This document shows, piece after piece, positions 9,685 through 23,316 of a stretch of 64,000 nt of DNA. Origin of the DNA: Cladobotryum mycophilum (taxonomy: Eukaryota > Ascomycota > Sordariomycetes > Hypocreales > Hypocreaceae). Below the pieces are notes generated by a model. The model searched no databases. It was not told where the DNA came from and saw only the letters and a list, made by a program, of their open reading frames with translations. Position numbers and translations under genes: made by a program. Position 1 is the first letter of the stretch. The number at the start of each line of letters is the position of its first letter. The DNA lies in the NCBI GenBank assembly GCA_036429605.1, contig CM071591.1, forward strand, positions 3,534,001 to 3,598,000. Direction: 5' to 3'.

Positions 9685-12600
9685 ATGGCCGATACAAGGC
9701 TTACCGACCAGCAGGTCGCCGATCTCGAGAGGATCCTAAAGAATGATGCGGCAACGCTCGATTCCAAGGTCCAATACATCAACAACATCAAGTCGGGAAT
9801 AAAGCAGCACAATGTTCCAGAGACATGCATCCCCTACCTCTTTGAGGGCCTGCGAGGCGCCTCCAACTCGGCGCAAGCGATAATAGCCAGCGCCGGCTTC
9901 ACGGCCCTCAACCACCTCTTCACCCGCATGTCGCGCCAGGACCCCAAGTTGCTGTCCAAGGAAGCCGTCCGAACTCTGTCTCTGGTGATTGAGAAGCTTG
10001 GAGACCAAAAGGACAAGATGCGCACCCTGGCGCACCAATCTCTAAACACCTTCTACGGTGTCGCCCCTGCTGAAGTCGAACGCTTCGTTCGCAACCAAGC
10101 CATGATTGGGAAGAACCCAAGGGCCAAGGAAGCTGCTATGCATTGGCTTTTACAGGTATTTTCCCACGAGGCTATTCTTGCCGGCATCGCATCATCTTTA
10201 TCTAACAACCTTTTCTTAGGCTCACAACGAGCAGGGTTTGCCGTTCCGAGGATATGTCCCTACGCTTATGGATCTGTTGGAAGACGCCGATGGAATGGTC
10301 CGGGATACTGCTAAAAGCACCGTCATTGAGCTCTTCAAGTACGTTTCAATGGTCTGACAACAACAACATCTTTAATGACATCTACTAACGCTGAAGCTAG
10401 GAATGCCCCGAATACCGCAAAATCTGACCTCAAGCGACAACTCAAGAACTTCAAAGTCCGCCCTGCGATTGAGCAGGCGATTGTCAAGGCTCTTGCACCA
10501 ACGTCTTCTACTCGCCCAGAAACTCCCTCGGAGCCCGCATCGCAGGCGACTCGCCCGACACTCTCCACTGCCTCGACCGCCGTCGCAAGCGAAAGACCGG
10601 TTACGCCCGCCGTCGAAATGCTAGCCGAAAGCGTGGAGCCCCTGTATGTTAACACAAATCGCGAATTGGATGAAACCATCAGGGATATGGCGGTCCATTT
10701 CGAAGGAAAGGAATCTGAGCATAACTGGTTGAAGCGAGAACAGAGCATCATAACATTACGAAGGCTCCTCGTTGGCAATTCCCCTGCCGACTTTCACGAT
10801 ACATTCATAACGGGACTTCGTTCGATATTAGACGGTATCACCAAGGCTATTACATCATTGAGAACGAGTTTGTCTAAGGAGGGTTGCAGTCTAGTTCAAG
10901 AGATGGCCATGACCTTCGGACCCGGCATGGACCCTTTGGTCGAACTGTTGATGCAAACTCTGCTGAAACTGTCTGCCGGCACAAAGAAAATCAGTTCTCA
11001 GATGGCCAACAGTTCCGTTGATGCTATATTGAGCAAAGTTACTTATACCCCGCGGCTTATGCAGCATATCTGGGGCATTTATCAAGACAAGAATGTGCAG
11101 CCCAGACTTTACGCCAGTGGCTGGCTCAAGACAATACTGAAGAAAGAGTCTCATCATAAGCATCACCTCGAGCACACGGGTGGCGTTGATCTCATGGAAA
11201 AGTGCATTAAGAGGGGCCTAGCAGATGCCAATCCTGGCGTGAGAGAAACGACAAGATCGACATATTGGACATTCTGGGCCGTGTGGCCAACACGAGCGGA
11301 TGCGTAAGTTGTCAATCCATGAAATATTAATCAATTCATGCAAGCTAATGAGAAATAGGATCATGGCGGATCTTGATAGCACAGCCCAGAAACTGCTCAA
11401 CAAGGATCCAAGTAACCCCAACGCCTCGAATAAGGCACCTGAACCGGCTGCTCGGCCTGGTGCAGGGTTCTCGAAGAGCACCAACAGCAGGCCAAGTATC
11501 CGAGAACACTTGATGGCCCAAAAGAAGGCGACTCTGTCAGCCAAGAACCTTCCGCCTCGGCCGGGATCTGCGATGGCTAACCTCTCTCCTGTCCGGCCGA
11601 CTGTTTCTCGAGAGTCCACGGCAGCCCCTAGTAGGCCGACCGGAACTCGACCTCGCCCAGAGTCTACCATCTCCATGAATGCTGGAGGCATGTCTGGAGC
11701 ACCTATGCGGCCGGTCAGGAGGCGGCCGGAGGTAGCTCGGCCTGCAACTGCTGGGCCGTACTCTGTCCGGGACCAGCCCTCCTCTATGGAGGCGGTCAGT
11801 CCAGAGAGCCTGAAGTTGAAGATTGCGCCATCAAAACCTCAACCTCAGCAAACTACGCCCGTAAAGTCCATACCACGACCTCGTCCAGGTCACGTTTCCC
11901 GTGCAAGCGAGGGTAGCCTAGTGTCTCCCAGTCGTTCGCCAGGGAAGAGTCTAGTCTCACCACGTGTGAGCCCATTGAAATACTCCAGATCCTCTATTCC
12001 CGTTTCAAGTCCTTCAAGGGCCCACGAGGAGTTTAGTCTAGTGGTACCAAATGTTTTTAGGTCAGAGGTCTCGTCTCCAAAGTCAGAAATAGCTTCAGAG
12101 TCACAACCGTCTCGACAACCTTCTCCAACGCCTCTGCCACCTGCTCGGCCGGAGATTGCGCGCGAGCCTCGTGCTGCAACACCACCCCAGATCCTTGAGG
12201 TCTACGAAGACCCCTTTACAGAAGATGAACTTCCACAAAAGGCTAGTCCACTCGCTGTGCCTGTATTGGAAGAGAAGCCCGTTAACGAAGACGCTGCAAA
12301 CCTCCAAAGGTCTCTGAATGGACATGCGCCGACGTCGGATGAGCTGGCTTCTCCCGAAAAAATTGGGCAGAACGCACGCCTCCTTGATAGTGGCATCACC
12401 AAGATCAAAACCAAATCCCTCGAAGTCCACGGGTTCCGTAAATTGCAGTCTCTCATTCGAGATAGCAGGACTGTCTTCACTGACCAGAGGTTCGAGGCCT
12501 TGCTGCTTGGGCTTTTCCATTATCTTGAAGATCCCCTTAAGGAGCTTCCTGCAGAAAAGGCTCAGGATGTCAAGGCACAAATTCTAACAACCATCAAACT

Positions 12601-13105
12601 GCTTCTCAAGAGGGAGCGGAATAACTTTCAACCTCATGTTTCAAAGGGACTGGAATCCCTGCTACAGACCCGCGGCTCCTACGATACTAGGGCTCACGTG
12701 GTTAGTGGTCTGGAGCTCCTGGCTGACGAATTGGTGACTATAGGCGACGGTCCCGAGACGGTTGTCGTCCTGACCAAGCGTCTACAGCGCTGCACAGATA
12801 CGACAACGGAGGGCTGCCGCACACTCAGCATGGGTCTCCATGTCCTCAAAGTGATGCTCGACAAGCGTCCCGAGTTTATCCCGACTAAGAGTGAGCTCGC
12901 GCAGCTTGCCGGTCTCGCTGGTCGATGCCTCGATTCCACAGATTCTGGTGTTCGTATGGATGCCGTCAAATTCTGCGTTGCATTGCATACCCACGTTGGT
13001 GACGCCAGCTTTTGGGAAGCCATGGCTGGTATTAAGGATGACCCCAAAAGTTTGATTACTTACTACATTGTCAAGAAACAGCGCGAGGAAGGTGTTTCGG
13101 CGTAA
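9685..13105 (+). CDS. STU1: Stu1, CLASP-family microtubule-associated protein, 1079 aa
   Basis: Four exons, 9685-10155, 10220-10338, 10401-11303 and 11359-13105, join in frame to 1079 aa. All introns are short (64, 62 and 55 nt) with consensus sites. CLASP/Stu1 proteins bind tubulin and microtubule plus ends and stabilise the mitotic spindle. An N-terminal TOG-like helical-repeat domain covers about residues 1-230. A second spans about 300-500 and ends in the CLASP signature VRETTRSTYWTFWAVWP. Residues ~505-810 are a Ser/Pro/Arg-rich linker typical of the microtubule-binding region. Residues ~840-1079 form a C-terminal helical domain. Length and order match filamentous-fungal Stu1. The start ATG opens a MADxRLTDQQV-type N terminus. 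It converges with the RhoGAP gene. Confidence 0.95.
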
Positions 13106-14467
13106 AAGCTTTCATACCCCTTTCTTCCACTTATCGCTCGGCGTTTCAGGATGTTTGGATGTGGGGAGGGCACGAGAAAAAAAGACGCAAAAAGGGGTGG
13201 TACATGCCGTACCTAACATTGTAACAACAGCAACAACAAGACCACGGCGTACCGGAACATTTGGACGAACAGCATTGGTTAAACCCCTTCGCGGACGTTT
13301 TTTTCTTTTTCTTTTTCTTTTTTTCGGTTTTGGTTCCGGTGGAGAGATGTGTATCTGTGTACCGCGAACATGCCGTTCAAGATTTTTTTGATAGGAGGGT
13401 TTGATGGGGGGTGGGTGTGCGGATATGGTTGCTTTCTTCTTTTCTTCTTCTTTTGGGCCTTATTCTTCTGCTTCTGTCAACTTGGTATCGGAAAATGCAG
13501 TAGCACATGAGCAGGGGCTTCGTCTAGCAGATGGACGAATCGTGCTCTTATGTGTAACTGAGATCCGAGTCATTTCTTCTCTTCGCAGCCCAGGCGGCCA
13601 TTTGTATACACAAAAAACACTTTGAGTAGATTTGTAATTCATAACTTTATTTCGTCTTAGTTATATATAATTCTTCTTGGCTGCCTCAATTCTGATAGTA
13701 CCCCCCCCCCCCTTTTCTCCCTGTTTTCACATACATGACCAAAAACAATCGAAAGAAGAGAGCATTAACGATACTATCCACATGTCATTTCATTCCAGGC
13801 CAAGGCCCTTCAGTCAAGTGTTATATACTTGACTATTCATACCAACAACTACCGCCACCACTCACTCCCAAACTACCACTATAAAAACAACCAATGGAGG
13901 AAACCAAAAACATGATTTCTCCAAACTCCACGGCAATGACATGAGTACGCATGGAGGTAAAGAAAGGAAAAACAAAAAAGCAATAGACCCAAAATCATAC
14001 GTCTCAATAACTCATCAAGTCCACCAAACATTGATCATCCTGCGATCAAGCCGAGTAAACCAGCTCGAAATCCTCCTCCCCAAAAAGGCGTGCCATTAAT
14101 CCAGTTCGTGACAGCTCAAAACAAAACAAAAAAAAAGCCTTTTCCCTCCTTGGCAACATGGGAAAGTCGGCCACGATAGAAAAAAAGAGAAGGGCCATGC
14201 ACTTCCTCGCCTATTTTTTGTTTGATCCAGCTCCGCCTCCCTCCCCGCCGTAGACCAAATAAGCAGAAGGTGGATATCATTTTATGACCTGGCACAAAAC
14301 GCCGGAACTTTCGAGGTCTCGCTCGAACCAACAAATAACTCAAACCGGAGGCTAAATCACAAAGACATTGCTGCTAATTGCGTTTGCATAAAGTAACTCG
14401 CTCAAGCACTCGGCCGGAACTGTGTCCAAGAATATGTGTGGTTCTTGGGTGAATATATATGGAAGAC
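13106..14467. other. Convergent 3' flanks, no gene seen
   Basis: Lies between the STU1 and RhoGAP stop codons. It holds T-rich runs near 13300-13325, a C12 homopolymer at 13701-13712 and A-rich stretches. No protein-like frame. Confidence 0.6.
13701..13712 (+). repeat. C12 homopolymer
   Basis: Twelve consecutive C residues in the 3' intergenic region. Long C/G homopolymers like this also occur at 34094 and 53930. Confidence 0.85.
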
Positions 14468-17400
14468 TTATTCCTCCTCAAAAATGCGGTGGGTATTTTC
14501 AATAACAAACTGTACGGCAATGTTCTTTGCATGCATATCAGTCATTTCCCGCTCGATACTAAGATCTCGCATGATGGTTGGGGCAAAGACGACAGCCAGG
14601 TTCTTGGGAGACATCTTGATAAGGGTATTAGTCATGGGCATCAAGAAACATGAGGAATACACTAAGCAACATACCAAATTCTCTGGCTCTCTTTGAGCAA
14701 CACGGTGAAGGTGGAACATGAGGAACTCGAGACAGTCTCGATGGGCCGGTGGCATTGAAGTGAACGTCCTGTTCAAATGGGTGCATCGCTCCGCCTCGTC
14801 GGGAATAGCTGTTGTACGTTAGTTACCTATCTCCCATTGTTAAATAAACAAATTGGTACATACCGATAGATTCCAAGACTCGCTCGTATACGTCAAAGGT
14901 CAGTAGGGGATTAGGGAGCTTGCGGAAATACTGCTTCAAAACACTCGTGACAGCAGTAATGTCAATATCAGGATCCGAGATATCATAGGTTTCGCTCTTG
15001 TCGAATCCATCCTTGATCATGTTGACCTGCGAATTGCCACCAGTCTTTCGGTAGATGCCTTCCTGATCCATGCCCCTCAATTCAACTTCCTCAATGCAGC
15101 GAGTTACCACGTTAGGAATCTGACGATGTTCGAATTCACATCTCTCAGAGAGCTCGGATCCAAACAAGACTGATGGAGGCTCTGCAGGGACGGCGGCAAA
15201 CATGCCTGCCATCATGTGCTTGGACCCGGCACCCTTCTTACCAAAGAAGCCAAATGGCTGCTGTTGTTGTTGTAGTTGTTGCGGGTGTTGCAGCTTGTTT
15301 TGAGCGCTGTGGATGTTCGAAACTGGGATATTGGAGCCATCAATCTGAGCAATGGTCATATTGTACGGCATACCAATATTGTCACCAGCCATGCCCTGCT
15401 GCTGCATCCTCTCGCGATCATTCTGGAAAGCAACAACAGCCCTGTTGACACCTTTCGCAACGTTCTGTGCCATGGTCTTGGAACCCTTCTTCCAGTTGAA
15501 TTTCTTGACTTGGCCCTTTCGGACCTGAACGACGGTTGGACCATTTTCAACAACAGTGTCCTCGTCGGGGACAAGCGTGGTGCCAGTTGTAACACTCGCA
15601 GTGTCGAGGTTGATGGCTGTGATGCTCTTGGGCTGTCCGTATATGCCGAGGCCATTAGGATTCTTGGTATCGACATTAATCTGCGACTTGAATCGCTCTT
15701 GAATTTGATGGGTAAGATCATTGTTCATGTCAGCAAGCTGAGCATTCTTGGAAGACAGTTGCTCGAACTCCATGAGAGCTCGATCCCTATCTGTAACAGC
15801 CTGGGTCTTCTCCTCAACCAATTGGTCCCGCTCCTCGTGAAGCTGTTCAATCTCTTCTGACATGATTTGCTTAACATGCTCAAGTTTCTGGACGAATTCT
15901 TTGATGGCGGAGTCTTCAAGGTCGCGCGGGTCAATGGGAGTCTTGGTCTCCTTTGCTCGTTCAACATAGCCAGCAAGAACCTCGAGCTGTTTGATCATGA
16001 TTTCAGTTTGAGTGTCCAGAACCGAAACGGTCTTCCTCTTCTCCATAAGCTTCTTGTTCAGATTCTTAATGTCCTTCTCGGTATTGAATTGTCTCTCCAA
16101 TTCCGCCACTCGCTGCTCAGAGTTCCTAAGCTGTCGCTTGAGTATAGCCGGACTTTCCGGAGATGCAACCGAGATGGGACTGCTGATATCATGAGAGAAT
16201 CCATTCGGATCATCAGCATGTGGGGTCTTTGGCCATCGGGGAGATCCTGTCGCACGCGTTGTCTCGCTAATGCTTCGGGCATGGTTGCCTCTGGAAGGCG
16301 TTACGTTGCTAGATTCGACACTGCTTGTGCGTCCATGTCGCACAGCATTGGAAACCCGCCTCAAAATCGAGGTTGATCCCTCGTCGGTGCCGAGTATTCT
16401 GGCCATGTCCTCCTCCAAACTGAAATCCGCACCGCTGCTCCACCTAGGTAGCTTCACGGATTCAGGTGACCCAGGACCGTCTGTTGAGCCAGCCGCCTCT
16501 TTAGTAGCAGGTTGGGAGTGGGGTTGGGATTGAGGTCGAGGTTGAGGTTGAGGTTGGCTACTGGGCGGCATGGGCGCAGCCCTCGGCTGCATATATGTGT
16601 CAGTCATGCCTTGATCGGGTAAACCAGATCGAGATGGAGGTATCGGGCGCGAGGCCGGTGAAGCATCATCGGATGTAGATGTTCTGCTTGGAGCCACTGG
16701 TTTCCCGTTGTTGGCTAGATATGAATCATCAGTAACAGGAGGCGTGAATTGCGGGCCCTGATGGGTATCAATACCGGATCGGCTGCCGACAGATGGCACT
16801 TCTTTTCGTGGAATCGCCTTTGAACTATCCGTGCGTGACGCACTCTTCGCAAGCAAATCGAGTGATGCCCGTATTTCCTCGTCGTCTTGCGCCTTGGAGT
16901 CCACGGACATTCGGGACGTCAGAATGTCATTAACAGACCGTGATTCCGACTGCGGGAATGAAGACATGTCAGGCCTTCGCGGAGGACCCATGCTTGACCT
17001 AGCGGAGATATTGTCTGGTGGGTTGATAGACGACTGCGAACTGATACTTCTAGATCCAGAAGGCTTGAGTCTGGGGGCCTCTTGTAGTTTGAAATCCTCC
17101 GCGCCTGACTTGCTCTGGCTGGTGTCCGATTTGTGGGCATTTCGAGCAGCAGATTTTGATTGAGGGATCTCTTGATCAGAGGATATTTGGCGGCCCTTTT
17201 CTTGGAAGGCAATATGAGGAGTAGACGAATGGGAATCACTTCGTTTGTCTGAAATCGTAGGTCGAGGGACGTTGAAGTAGTCCTTGTCCTTCCTCTTGGT
17301 TCCCTCACCAGCGCTATCAGAAGTCGACCTCGGGGTGGCATTCTGTGGAGGGCTTGTATCAAGAGCCACCGATATTAAGAAACCATCGCCGGCTTCGTTT

Positions 17401-18369
17401 CCACTGCCTCCAGACGTTGAAATGATAGCCGAGTTGCGGTTCTTGCGGTAGGATGAAGAAGGCAAGGTAAGCCCTTCATTTCTCGCGGGCGCCTCGGCCG
17501 GCCGCTCGGGGGATTTGGCGGGTCTTGAACTGCCCCTAGACGAAGACTCGGTCTGCCTATGGGTAGGCTGCGGTCGCGGGGAGACCTCGGTAGGTGTATC
17601 AGATTCAGGGTCCACACGATCGTTGGAGAAGGCGTTTTGAGGAATGACGTTTGGCGGGAGGGCCGGAAGGGACTTTTCTGTAATCATTGGGGATTGATCT
17701 TTTTCTCGAGACTTGGCCGCAGCCGCAGCCTTTGATTTTTTTCTTCGTCTCGCCATGAGGGTCTCATGACAACCCATACAAAAGATGCCCTGTGATGTTC
17801 TTGCATAACGAAGGTTCTCAATTTTTCGTTTGCAATTTCGGCAGCGGAAACAGGTAGCGCAGAAAGCCTGGTCACCAGTCAGGATAGCGAGGTCTTCGAT
17901 CTTGTTGCCGCAGGCACTGCAGCTGTAGGTGCAGTTATTGCAAATGAGCGATCCGTCGCCGAGCAGGAGAAGGTTGGCGTCGGAATCAAGAAGGGTGCCA
18001 CAGGTGTTGCAGCGGAAGCAATCGAGATGCCATCGGTTGCCAGCTGTTATCGTCCAAGTTAGCTACAGTTGCGGAGACGCAGAAAACAGTCAAGGAGCAG
18101 GTTTGTCTCCATCAACACCAAGATGTATGGCGGCGATGGTTAAGGGGGTCGGATAAAAGGGGAGCGTGGTTTAATCCAAACCGCAGACGCACCTAGTTCA
18201 AAAGCTTTCCCTTCCTCGAGAATCTGAGCAATGTATCGTGGTCAGCTTGAGTGCGGTCAAGAGACGTTAGTACAGAGGATCGGCAGCGTACCTCTCCACA
18301 TCCTTTGCAGGGGAAGACATCGTCAGAGTCCATAGGAGTCTCCAAATACTCGTCCATTACGGCAGCCAT
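14468..18369 (-). CDS. rga1: LIM-domain Rho GTPase-activating protein (Rga1-like), 1189 aa
   Basis: Five exons, 18369-18292, 18223-18193, 18043-14864, 14808-14675 and 14614-14468, join to 1189 aa. Two LIM zinc domains are near residues 21-72 and 76-128: CKGC, then HLDCFRC, CNNC, CSAC and CxxCFRC. A long Ser/Pro-rich region follows, then a coiled coil at about 670-830 (KLMEKRKTVSVLDTQ, EEIEQLHEERDQLVEE). The C-terminal RhoGAP domain runs from about 1000 to 1180, with the arginine finger in EGIYRKTGG (Arg ~1035) and the conserved NLAVVFAPTIMR helix. LIM-LIM-coiled coil-RhoGAP is the Rga1/Rga2 layout. Those proteins stimulate GTP hydrolysis by Cdc42/Rho at polarity sites. The short first exons split LIM1. 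The last intron (60 nt) is in frame and free of stops. Confidence 0.93.
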
Positions 18370-21300
18370 GGTAGGCAAAGGGGGCCAAACGAAGCCAATG
18401 ACAGATCTTGATATATTGAGGGTATGCGGGCGTCGTAGCGTAAAGGCGTCGTAATCGTAGCAATGGCGGCGGCGTGGAGAATTGGGGCGGCGGTGTTCAA
18501 TTACGGCCTCAGTAGGGCATTCATCGATGTGTCCCCCAGATGGTCTTTGTCTCGAGTGGAGCTTTGTCGGGAGTGGTTTTGGGTGCAGTGCAGCGCAGCG
18601 CCGAGGGATGAAACTCTTGTCGACGAAATATTTGGCAGCAAAAGGGACTCGGGAGACGCAAGGCGGTGGTTGTTGCTGGGGTCGAGGGGCGGGTGCACAC
18701 AGAAAGGCAATGCACACACACCACACAGATACACTGAGACAAAGGACGAACGCCCAAAACAACCGTTCTGGAGAGGTGAACCCAGACGGTAAAGGCGCAA
18801 ACTGCGGGGATTGGCGAAAACGAGCGTCGGGCCCAGCAGGTGGTGAGCTACGGCGTGTGTTCAACAAGTTGATAATAAATAAATAAAAAAGAGAGAGGAA
18901 GAGAAGAAAGAAAAAGAAAAGGAAAGAAGACTGAGATCTAGAGCGGGAAAATGTTACGGCAGAAAGGGCAAAAAAAGGTGAGTGAGGTTTCGTCCAGGAT
19001 CCAGCAACAATGGATGGATGGGATGCAACAACGGGGGGAGGGGATGGAACTTGGGAAGAGGTGTGGCCATACGAGTTTAGTAACAAGGCAAGGCAAAGCA
19101 GGTACCAGGGACTGGGAAAGGCTGGCCCCATATTTCTCATGTTCCGGATACATTTGGCGAGTGACGGTATGGCGATACATCAGGCTACATTAGTCGGTTA
19201 GGGGTGAAGGTACCTAAAATTGCATGATTCGGATAGCATGGTACCAAATCACCAAGCTTGAATGCATGGTGACACGAACAAGCATGTCAAAGGAAAGATA
19301 AAATAGGTTGCAATTATAGACCAGAGTACAGAGCACAATGACACTTTCATTCGTGTTCAACATGTTTATTTACTTATTTTACCAAATCTTTTTTTTTTAC
19401 CATGCTGATGAACGTCGAATCTAGGGTAAATCATATGCTGGAACGTCTGGAGATGCAGGTACATATTAACGGAGTGGACCTGCAGAAGTACGTCGCCCCG
19501 TATCTTCAATCTAGGGAGCTAAAAGTCACCATATCCTCTTCAAATGTCACAACGATGGCTTGTTGTTCCAGTTGCATGTATGTACAAGTACAGGTAAGGT
19601 ACCAATCTAGGATACACCTCCACGAACCTATGAGTGGGACTTTTGGAGATGTGGCGTAGCTGTCGACATCGCTCAGGTTCAGGGGCTGCTGCAATTGGCG
19701 ATTTCCACAGGGGGCGGTCACTTTCATTACTCCCTTTTTTTATTTTATTTATCCTTTCAACTTATTTTTATCTGGCATGTCATGGATTTGGGGGCGTACA
19801 AGTATTTGAAACGTAAAGTATAGGGCCACGAAACGCAACATGTCCAAGATGGGACATGGTATTCTGGAGCAACCAAGAATGTGGATTTCCATGGTGGTCT
19901 TCAGTTTCAAACTCCTTGTTGGGATAGTTTGGCGCCTGTACATAGGTACTTGATCAGTGACCCGTGGACATTTTACAGTATTGCCCGTACACACCTCATC
20001 CACTGGATGTGAGAGCCCTGGAGAGCATGGACACTAACTAACCGCCTATCCCTTCAAGAAAAGCACCTAGACTACAGTGGGTGTAGTGACAAAGATTGAG
20101 CTCGAACTTGCCACTGTTTAGACTCTCTTGGCTGGGCCTATTCTAGCACAGTAATCATGGATAGGAGCAACAAAGGGGATGGTGCTACATAAGGCAGCCC
20201 TGGAGGTCGTATAACCACCAACCTCACGAAACATCTATTTAATATTGAGCCATTATTCTCGTAATTTAAAAATTTTAAAAATTAAATAACGAGTTACACT
20301 GCAGCTCGCAATACCACCAAAGCCCTCATAGAAACCTCTCTCTCTCTCTCTCGTCCTACAAGCAATAATAATAATAATAAGCTTGGCCCGTTATCAAATT
20401 CCTGGTCCGACATCAACCATACAAAGGACAGGACAGGGGCGTGGGCTGAACAAGACGAAACCCTGCCGAGGTCCTTACTCTCAAAATTAAGATGGATTGG
20501 CATCAGCCCAGATCCAGGGACCATGACCAATCGATCACCACAAACCAGCGCGTGGGGCTTGTCGATTCATTGCTTTTCTGTTTAAAACATCAAAACGAGT
20601 CTTGTCCATTCAAAGCAATTGTTACTATTACTTGTAGTCCCATAGTCGCCAATGAAAACAACTTGTCCTACTTATCAATAACAATAACAAAAAAAAAGTT
20701 ACCCCCTGCAGCGCCACGCGTTTGTCTTGAACGCCAAGGACAGGCACACAAAAGCAGGAACAGGGAGTCCGGAATTCCAGCCTCCAGGAACAGAGTAAGC
20801 CAAAAAGTACTTTGCACTCATTGTGTTTCAGTTTTACGGGGTCTTGGACGAAACAAGAACGCCCTCCCTCAGGGGGTACGGAGTAGTGCTCCGTTCTCTT
20901 CTATGGGCAGAGGGGAGGGCCCCGAATGGATGTTGGAACCCGTGGATGGACCCTTGTTGAGCACCCGCCTCCATCTATCTACCCGCTGTCAGTCTGGCTT
21001 TTCTCATTCAATTGGCGTCCATATTACGTTGAGATGATGGATTTTTCATCGTCTGTGTGAGTCGCCTTCAGCTCTAGTATGACTTGCATATTGAAGATCA
21101 TCGTATCGTATCGTGATATTCGAGTCATGCGCACTGCTAGCTCTGCCAAAGGCACTCGGTCTAGTTCAGCATATTTTGACATGAGACATGGATGATGGTT
21201 ATGATGTGGCTTTTGCCCTGAAATGCGCTGGATCAAGTTACACTGCAGGTTAGGATATATGCAGTCATCTCAACATGCTATTTTCCTCTGGTCGATTTCT

Positions 21301-22236
21301 GCATATATAATATTTCTCAGTGACACCACAAATGACATACCTATTTAATGATCAAAGAAATGGCTCATGATACAAGTAAAACCACTCTGCTTCATATTGA
21401 TTAATATTCCTCCATGTTTGGTTGAAACATTGTCTCCCTCATCACGTATCCGGCACACTATTTTATTTTATTTTATTTAAAAAAAATAAATAAAAAAATC
21501 TTGTAAAGCTTCAAATGCAAGCTCACCATTCTGCTAAACATATCCAGGAACGCTGTTTATGTTGCACAGTTGGTCGAACTCGTGTCAACCAGCCACTCGA
21601 TTAAAGTAAACACCGCCGAGTACCTTCTTGTCAGGGTTCAAGGCGGTCGATCGACGGCCATCGTATCTGAAACCGGGATTCATCCTTCACCGTCAGGCCA
21701 TGTAGTTCCCCATTCGGTAGGTGGTTATATAGAGTATGGTTTCGAATATCCAGCCATGCAGATATGTCTGTCGGGGACATAGCCATTGGTTCGTTTAGGT
21801 TGCCTCTCCACGGCTCTATTCTGAAAGATTTGAGACATGAATGGTAGTCTTCCTAGCCCGTGCGTTGAGCGAGGCTGTCCATGTTGTATTTGTCTGTTCC
21901 TACGGTCTGTGCAATATCGAAGCTGATCTTCATTGAGGATAAGTGGGTTTCTAGGATATTTGGCGGCCCGACTGAATGTGTTGTTGGCAATAGTGGACGC
22001 CACAGCTGCTGTTTAATGATGATGGTTCACTTCACCTTGAATATACAAGTATGGGATAAACATACTCCGTATATCCAATCTATTGATTCATGTTGGCTGA
22101 TGAGTCTGTGAGACATTGCTGGGTCCCGTGAAGAAAGAAAAGGCGATTCGTTTCATTTAGCCATATACTACCATTCAGAATCGATATTTAAGAAAAGAAT
22201 CATACGTCAAAAATTAGTCTCGTCTGCAACAACTAA
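18370..22236. other. 3.9-kb intergenic stretch, no gene seen
   Basis: Includes the 5' flank of the RhoGAP gene, a (CT)n run at 20336-20352, an (AAT)n run at 20366-20380, and AT-rich blocks at 20263-20290 and 21455-21500. TACGGAGTA-type motifs lie at 20877 and 22063. A long minus-strand frame at 18193-19140 overlaps the first RhoGAP exons out of frame and is low complexity. Confidence 0.55.
20263..20290. repeat. AT-rich inverted repeat
   Basis: A stretch of almost pure A/T with near self-complementarity around AAATTTT/AAAATTAAA. It could form a weak hairpin. No function is inferred. Confidence 0.4.
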
Positions 22237-23011
22237 TCATTTAGGAGCGACGAGCCTCTTGACCTTTTCCAAAAGTATGGCACTCTCTCGCCCCAACTTC
22301 TTATTGCCGTTCTTGTCCCGAGTCTTGGCCATGGCCTTCTTGAACCGCTCGCGTTCCGCAATCTTTTGCGTCCTCTCCCGATTCCGACGCTCAAACTCCT
22401 GCCTTCTCGCCTCTGCCTCGGCCTTTTTCTGCTCAGCTTTTTGAATCTGCTTGTCGTAGTACCCTGGACGCCTTGTTCTCCGGCGCTCGCCATCACTTGG
22501 ACCAAGATTCTTCTCAGGGTCAGTTCCAACTTGGGCCATTTCTTCGTCTCTTAGCATGAGTTGTCTGGTAGGGTGGAGTTTCTCCTCCTCCTCCTCCTCC
22601 TTGCTGGCATTGTCATCGCCATCCTGAGATTTGTTGTCTTCATCATCTTCCACGGATTCGTCCTCAGCAGCGGCATCTTCTGTAGCCTCCTCCGTAGCCT
22701 TTACCTCTCTGGCCTTGATCTTTGCATATGCCTTTTTGACCTTGGCTTTATGAATGAGATCCTTTTTTATCTTGTCAACTAGTTGTGTCATGTGTCATGT
22801 GTCAGCATTCTTATTCAGTCATGGGAACAGTCGTGGCGGATCCCGATGATGAGCGGGAAAGGGTGTGAAAATTCTGATATGAGAGGCACAACAAACCTTT
22901 GCGACGCCAGGGGCCATCAGGCAAATTTTCAGGGCCGACTCTAAAGCCATGCTTTGGTTTCTTCGCCTCGGGGGCGGTTTCGGATGTATCAAAAGTTCGT
23001 TTAGGAGCCAT
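22237..23011 (-). CDS. FYV7: Fyv7, rRNA-processing protein, 218 aa
   Basis: Two exons, 23011-22897 and 22778-22237, join through a 118-nt intron (GTTTGT donor, CTAG acceptor) to 218 aa. Fyv7 is a small basic nucleolar factor for 40S subunit precursor rRNA processing. The family signature spans the splice: PDGPWRRK from exon 1 runs into VDKIKKDLIHKAKVKKAYAK in exon 2. This is followed by an acidic Glu/Asp tract (EEEEEEK) and the conserved RRPGYYDKQIQKAEQKKAEAE helix with Arg/Lys-rich C terminus. Length is normal for fungi. An ATG inside the intron would give a shorter protein lacking the conserved PWRRK block, so the spliced start at 23011 is preferred. It is divergent from the Atos-domain gene. 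Confidence 0.93.
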
Positions 23012-23316
23012 GACTGTAACTGCAAGGCAATGCAATGCCGAAAGCGTGGATGGGAATGCAGCCAAAAAATAATAGGGAGAAGCTTTCGGCCGCCGACGAA
23101 CGGAAGGAATTTGATGAGTGCAGCTCAGCTGGAGGACCTTTCGGATAAGGCCGGTACGGCAGTTGCAAGGTGAGGCGGAAGGTGAGCAAGTTCAGTGGGG
23201 CGCGTAATTTTTGGGCGCTAGAACCGCCACTATAAGGGTGAACCTTGGAAACCTGCCCAGGGCATCCGATAGCGCTCTGGTCCGCTGTAATCCGCCACGA
23301 CACACTGACTCGTAGG

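Noticed and set aside
18193..19140. 315-codon minus-strand frame overlapping the start of the RhoGAP gene
   Set aside because: Low complexity, out of frame with the LIM exons beyond the first exon, and mostly 5' leader of the RhoGAP gene.
20492..21037. 181-codon plus-strand frame starting with ATG
   Set aside because: Composition is not protein-like and no domain or splice support was seen.
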